Below, one piece after another: positions 27,721-32,241 of a stretch of DNA of 32,241 bases. The notes under the pieces are model-generated. The model ran no database searches and had not been told where the DNA came from. It saw only the letters and a list, made by a program, of their open reading frames with translations. Position 1 is the first letter of the stretch, and each line of letters opens with the position of its first letter. The translations under genes were made by a program, and so were the position numbers. The DNA comes from Rhizobacter sp. (lineage in GTDB: Bacteria > Pseudomonadota > Gammaproteobacteria > Burkholderiales > Burkholderiaceae_C): positions 1 through 32,241 of the forward strand of contig JADGRJ010000015.1 of NCBI GenBank assembly GCA_017881025.1, read 5' to 3'.

Positions 27721-27978
27721 GACGGAGGACCTTTCAGATGAAGCGTCGCGGTGCGCCGCAGGTGTCGCCGGATTGTAGGGATCGCCCTCAGCAGCCGGCA
27801 TTCGATGCAGGTGTTTGCAGCGCCTAGGCCAACGCGCCGGGCACTTCCACACGCGAGCAGCTTTCCCGTGGTGTCACGTTGATCGAGAGGACCTGGACGA
27901 TGCCTCGGGCATTCCGCGTTGTGTTCGCGATGCAGAACGTTCTCGCCGACGAGGCGTCTTCTTGAAGGAGACGCTGGG

Positions 27979-29325
27979 CTAGCCTTGTCCAGCAGCGCCG
28001 GCCGCCTTCGACCAGCGAACCACGAGGCCGCTCTTGTGCTCGGGCGGCACCACCCACTTGAGCGACAGGTCCTGGGAGGGAAGGTCCCATGTGGCCGTTC
28101 TCAGCGCCAGCGCGGCGAAGAGCTGCATCATCACCGTCGCGAAGTCGTAGCCGGCGCATTTGTGGAAGGTGAGGGCGCCGGCGCCCTGCGGCATGAAGGC
28201 GTCGGGGGCACGCTTCTTCTCGTCGCGCTCGGGAGAAAAACGCTCGGGATCGAACTTCTCCGGGGCGGTGAAGATCGGATCGAGGTTGCTCTCGTAGACC
28301 GCCATCATCACCAGGTGGCCCTGCGGGATGGTGTAGCCGGCGACGTCGATGGCGCATTTGGCGCGCCCGAAGCTCATTGGCACGTTCGGGCAGGTCCGCT
28401 TCACTTCGTCGACCACCTGCATGAGGTACGGCATCGCCCGCAGCCGGGCCGGACCGATCGGCCCCGAGGGCGCGTTGGCAAGCACCTCTGCGCGCAGGCG
28501 CTCGCATACGTCGGGGTTCTCGTGAAGCGCGCGCAGGGTCGCGGCGAGCTCGGCATAGACGATCATTCCGGCGAGGAGGAAGTGGTGCATCTCGCGCGCT
28601 GCCGTCTTCGCGTCGAGCGGCGCGCCTGCCTCGCGGGCCGCGGAGAGGATGCGCGCGAGGCCGTCCGGCCGGGCCGGCGGCGCATCGATGTGGCGCTGCG
28701 CGATCTTTTCCAGGAGCGCGAGGATCCGGTCGCGCGCTTGCAGGCCCTTCGAGTAGGCGGTCCCGGGCAGGCCGATCGGCAGCGCGACGAAGGCGCTGGC
28801 GAGGATCGCGTTGTCGGCGAGCAGGCGGCTGAGCTCTTCTCCGGGCTCCAGGCCGAAGATGGCGCCGGCCAGCGATTCGATCGCGAGCGTCTTCAGGTCG
28901 GCCGTCACCGGGCCCTCGCGGTTCGCCAGCCACTTCGCGAGCAGTCCTTCGATCCGGGCCTGCAGGCCCGGCAGGTAGGCCTCGATCGCCTCGGGCGAGA
29001 ACGCGGCGAGGAGGCTTCGCTTGCGCTGCGCGTGGGCCTCGCCGTCGAGGAGCGGAACGATGTCCGGGTCGCCGCCGAAGAGCGCCAGCAGGTTGGCCGG
29101 CATCGCGCCTTCGCGCTGGACTTTCGTCGGGTCGAGCCAGAGCCCGGCGCGCTGCGGGCCGGCGATGAACACGGTCGGCTTGCCGAGAATGCTGGTGCGG
29201 AAGACATCGCCGAAACGGGCGCGACGCTGGCGGATGAAGGCGAAAGGATCCTTCGCGAACTGGAGCGTCTCGCCGACGAGCGGCAGGCCGCTGCTGCCGG
29301 GAGGAAGTGGATTCGCAGCGGCCAT
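27979..29325 (-). CDS. Cytochrome P450, atypical (non-canonical I-helix and heme loop)
   Basis: N-terminal PPGSSGLPLVGETLQFAKDPFAFIRQRRARFGDVF; ExxR motif in VVDEVKRT; heme-ligand loop FMPQGAGALTFHKCAGYDFA. Start ATG 29325 is preceded by a strong GAAGGAGG Shine-Dalgarno. Confidence 0.85.
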   Translation of the reverse strand: MAAANPLPPGSSGLPLVGETLQFAKDPFAFIRQRRARFGDVFRTSILGKPTVFIAGPQRAGLWLDPTKVQREGAMPANLLALFGGDPDIVPLLDGEAHAQRKRSLLAAFSPEAIEAYLPGLQARIEGLLAKWLANREGPVTADLKTLAIESLAGAIFGLEPGEELSRLLADNAILASAFVALPIGLPGTAYSKGLQARDRILALLEKIAQRHIDAPPARPDGLARILSAAREAGAPLDAKTAAREMHHFLLAGMIVYAELAATLRALHENPDVCERLRAEVLANAPSGPIGPARLRAMPYLMQVVDEVKRTCPNVPMSFGRAKCAIDVAGYTIPQGHLVMMAVYESNLDPIFTAPEKFDPERFSPERDEKKRAPDAFMPQGAGALTFHKCAGYDFATVMMQLFAALALRTATWDLPSQDLSLKWVVPPEHKSGLVVRWSKAAGAAGQG

Positions 29326-29380
29326 GTCGCCTCCTTCGCCGTTCAAACCCAGACGATTGTAGGGAGGGCCGAGAACCGCG

Positions 29381-30169
29381 CTACGCCGGGACCTGGCCCT
29401 TGATCGCGTTCGCGCGTGCGCCGTAGGTGATCCGGCCGGCGGCGTCCGGCGTGACCCGGGCGCGCAAGCGGTCCTTCAGCAACTTCAGGTCACCGGGCGC
29501 CATCGCCGCCAGCCGCGGCGCGAGGCGCGGCCCGGTCTGCGCGATCTTCCAGAACGAATCGAAGTCGGCGAACGTCCGCGTGACGGCGATCTCGCGGGTT
29601 TCGATCTGCACCAGTCCGGCGCCGGCCCAGAGCGCCCGCATCGTCTCGATCCGCGACGCCTCGACGCTGGGCGGCCAGAGCGGCGGCGGGCCGAGCGCGG
29701 CCATCTCCTCCTGCAGCATCGCGAAGGGGAAGCCGCCGCCGAGGATGTCCCACGCGTACGACGAGACGCTGCCGCCGGGGCGAACGACGCGCGCCATCTC
29801 CGCCACGGCCTTTGCCGGATCGGGAACGAAGAAGATGACCAGCGCCATGACGGCGGCATCGAAGGCGGCGTCGGCGTACGGCAAGGCCATCGCATCGCCG
29901 ACGTCGAACCGAACCGAGCCGATCGCCAGCCGCTCGCGGGCGTAGGCGATCTGCTCCGCCGACGGGTCGATGCCCTGCACCGCCACGGGCGCGAAGCGCT
30001 CGACCAGCATCTCGGTGAACGCGCCGTTGCCGCAACCGACGTCGACCCAGCGCCAGCCGGTGGCCGGGTCGAGCCAACGCAGGAAGATGTCTCCGGCGAG
30101 CTGGCTCCACTTGCCCATGAACTCTTCGTACGCGGCGCCGTCGTCGAAACGGATCTGCGGTGCTTCCAT
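29381..30169 (-). CDS. Class I SAM-dependent methyltransferase
   Basis: WRWVDVGCGNGAFTEMLVERFAPVAVQGIDPS, FDVGDAMALPYADAAFDAAVMALVIFFVPDPAKAVAEMARVVRPGG. Confidence 0.92.
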   Translation of the reverse strand: MEAPQIRFDDGAAYEEFMGKWSQLAGDIFLRWLDPATGWRWVDVGCGNGAFTEMLVERFAPVAVQGIDPSAEQIAYARERLAIGSVRFDVGDAMALPYADAAFDAAVMALVIFFVPDPAKAVAEMARVVRPGGSVSSYAWDILGGGFPFAMLQEEMAALGPPPLWPPSVEASRIETMRALWAGAGLVQIETREIAVTRTFADFDSFWKIAQTGPRLAPRLAAMAPGDLKLLKDRLRARVTPDAAGRITYGARANAIKGQVPA

Positions 30170-30324
30170 CGGTTTGCCTCCGTCAGGTCTGATCATCCGC
30201 TTTCGCAGGGGCTGTCCTTCACGAAGGGCTGCTTCCGGACCCCGACAGGCGGCGGTCGAGAACCCACCCCGCGACGGCGGGCGGAGCTAACGGTGCTCGG
30301 TGCGCAGATGCCGCGCGGGAGCCG

Positions 30325-31549
30325 TCATCGCCCCGACGCGGAGTTCGGCATGCCTGCGGCCTCGTCGTCGACGGCCTTCTGAACCGCGCGGTAGAACGCC
30401 TCTCGCGCGTCGCTGGCGACACGGTCGGTCGCTCCTCCTGCCCAGTTGGCGTTGGAGGCGATCACGATCTTGCGCTTCGGGTCGATGAAGATGCCTTGAC
30501 CGAAGACGCCGCGGGCGGCGAAGGAGCCGTCGGTGTACGTCCACCACTGGTAGCCATAGCCGCGCCCGGGCCGGCCAGTGTCGGTGCGCTGGGTCGTGGC
30601 GTCGGCCAGCCAGCCTTCCGGCACGATGCTTTGCCCGTCGACGCGGGCACCGCTCAGGATGAAGAGTCCGAAACGGGCGAAGTCTCGAGTGACGGCCTGG
30701 ATGCAGCAGCCGCTGATCTCGTTCCCGGTGCGGTTGACGATCCAGGTGGCCTGTTGCTCCATGCCGGCGGGAACCCAGATCCTTTCGGACAGGTAGGTCG
30801 ACAGATTCTTCTTCGTGGCCCGGCCGAGCAGGACGCCGACGAGATTGGTTTCGCCCGTGCTGTAGTGCCAGCGCGTACCCGCCGGCACCTCGCGCGGCAG
30901 GCGCCGCATGTAGCTCACGAGCGCGTCGACGCCTTCCTCGGGCTGGTGCTTGTTGAACTGCGCCACGTCCGAGTTCGGGTCGGCGTAGTCCTCGTTCCAC
31001 CGCACCCCCGAGGTCATCGTCAGGAGCTGGCGGATGCTGACGTCGTCGTAGGCCGAGCCTTTCATCTCCGGGATGTAGTCGCTGACCTTGTCGTCCATGC
31101 TGCGGATGAAGCCGTCGCGGATCGCCGCGCCCACCAGGGTCGACGTGATCGACTTGGCGACCGAAAACGTGGTCCAGCGCCCGCTGCTGTCGAAGCCCAG
31201 GCCATAGCGCTCCAGGCGCAGCTTGCCGTCGTGCACGATCAGCAGCGCCGCGCTGCGCTGGCCGGCCATGTAGGCGTCGACGTCGAGCGCCAGCTTCAGC
31301 GGCGGCCCCGGTGGCAGCGGCATCGGCGTGCCGCCGGCCGGCACGACCCGCGACGTGGCCAGAACGGGCAGCCGATCGAGCGCACGAAAGGCCGCATCGC
31401 GCTGCGGCTGACTCCAGAACAGGACGTCGCGGTTGGTCGGCAGCGTCGCCAGCAGCCCGCGCGTCTCCTTGTCGAGACTGAACCATCCGGCCAACCCGGC
31501 CACCACGAGAGCGGCAAGCAGCCCGAGCGCAATCTTCCTCGCCTTCATC
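30325..31549 (-). CDS. Serine hydrolase (class C beta-lactamase-like fold), membrane-anchored or secreted
   Basis: N-terminal hydrophobic segment, TFSVAKSITSTLVGAAI (SxxK), LLTMTSGVRWNEDY, WHYSTGETNLVGVLL (YST), GYGYQWWTY. Confidence 0.92.
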
Positions 31550-31641
31550 GGACCCTCCTGTCGGTGAACCAGCGCATCGTCAGCGCGCCAGGGGCCTGGG
31601 GTTGAAAGCTGCCACCCACGCAATCGAGCAGACGAACGCCG

Positions 31642-32112
31642 TCAGACCCAGATCTGAAGCACGTAGTCGAACGGCGCTTGCGAATTGAAGAGGTCGACCC
31701 GTTGCAGCCGAATGCGCAGCGCGCCGGCGCCGTCGCGAACGAGCGTGTGCCGGTAGCTGCCGCCGAAGTGGCGCACGCTGTCGCGCCGGAGCTCCATCAT
31801 GTGAAAGCGCGAGCGCACCTCGATCGTCGTCGCCGTCACCGACTCCAGGGCGACGTGGCTGACGAGGTGATTTGTCTCCCACATCGGCGCCTGCGACCAC
31901 GCGTTCGGATGCGAGACGCGGCCTTTCCGGATCTCCATCATCAGCCTGTCTTCGGCGAAGATCGACGGCGATCCTTCCCACTCGGTCTGCTCGCGCGTCA
32001 CCGGCATCCAGTAGACGCCGTCGTCGGCGAAGAGGTCGATGAACGCCTGCCAGTGCTTGCCGTCGAGCAGCTCGGCCTGGCGGTAGAGGAACTGCTCGAC
32101 CTCGCGCTGCAC
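31642..32112 (-). CDS. Aromatic-ring-hydroxylating dioxygenase beta subunit (5' end may extend past window)
   Basis: VEQFLYRQAELLDGKHWQAFIDLFADDGVYWMPV ... RIRKGRVSHPNAWSQAPMWETNHLVSHV-type sequence. GTG at 32112 is a possible start, but the frame stays open to the window edge. Confidence 0.85.
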   Translation of the reverse strand: MQREVEQFLYRQAELLDGKHWQAFIDLFADDGVYWMPVTREQTEWEGSPSIFAEDRLMMEIRKGRVSHPNAWSQAPMWETNHLVSHVALESVTATTIEVRSRFHMMELRRDSVRHFGGSYRHTLVRDGAGALRIRLQRVDLFNSQAPFDYVLQIWV

Positions 32113-32241
32113 GTCGGTCGCGCCGGCGACGACCAGGCCGGTCTTGGGCAGGGCTTGCGCCGCGCTGTCGACGGTCCCGGCGGGGGCGCGCGGCGAGTGG
32201 TCGGGAGCGACCCGTTGCGCGCCGGTCGGCGCCGAATCGCC

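Noticed and set aside
27824-27978. Extra minus-strand gene between the ABC binding protein and P450
   Set aside because: The open frame is only the tail of a shadow ORF, with no convincing start or family motif.
1-32241. CRISPR array, tRNA/rRNA, transposase or prophage
   Set aside because: No regularly spaced repeats, no recognisable RNA genes by eye, and no transposase or phage-like proteins in the six-frame track.

Overview
This is a high-GC window from a probable beta-proteobacterial chromosome (inferred from gene content and composition). It is densely coding: about 29 full-length or edge-truncated CDSs, with no rRNA, tRNA, CRISPR array, IS element or prophage that I can support. Main blocks, left to right: 3-hydroxyisobutyrate-dehydrogenase-like oxidoreductase (left-truncated); ttuC-like dehydrogenase and class I fumarase; a tight acs - RidA - sirtuin cluster; a 679-aa protein joining a P-loop ATPase to a degenerate class III nucleotide-cyclase-like domain; a TIGR03790-like secreted protein; a carboxymuconolactone-decarboxylase-family gene with a TAXI/TRAP transporter; a divergent ChrB/MFS pair; a PEBP (YbhB-like) protein; a small secreted protein with a 40-aa lipoprotein missed by the ORF track; a UvrA-like gene remnant; a methyltransferase and beta-carbonic anhydrase; small secreted proteins; an O-methyltransferase; a five-gene branched-chain-amino-acid-type ABC transporter; an atypical cytochrome P450; a SAM methyltransferase; a serine hydrolase; and a ring-hydroxylating dioxygenase beta subunit at the right edge. 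The strongest candidate for something undescribed is the ATPase-cyclase fusion (6931-8970, minus). Next is the P450 whose I-helix and heme loop depart from the monooxygenase consensus. All family calls were made by eye from motifs, with no database search.
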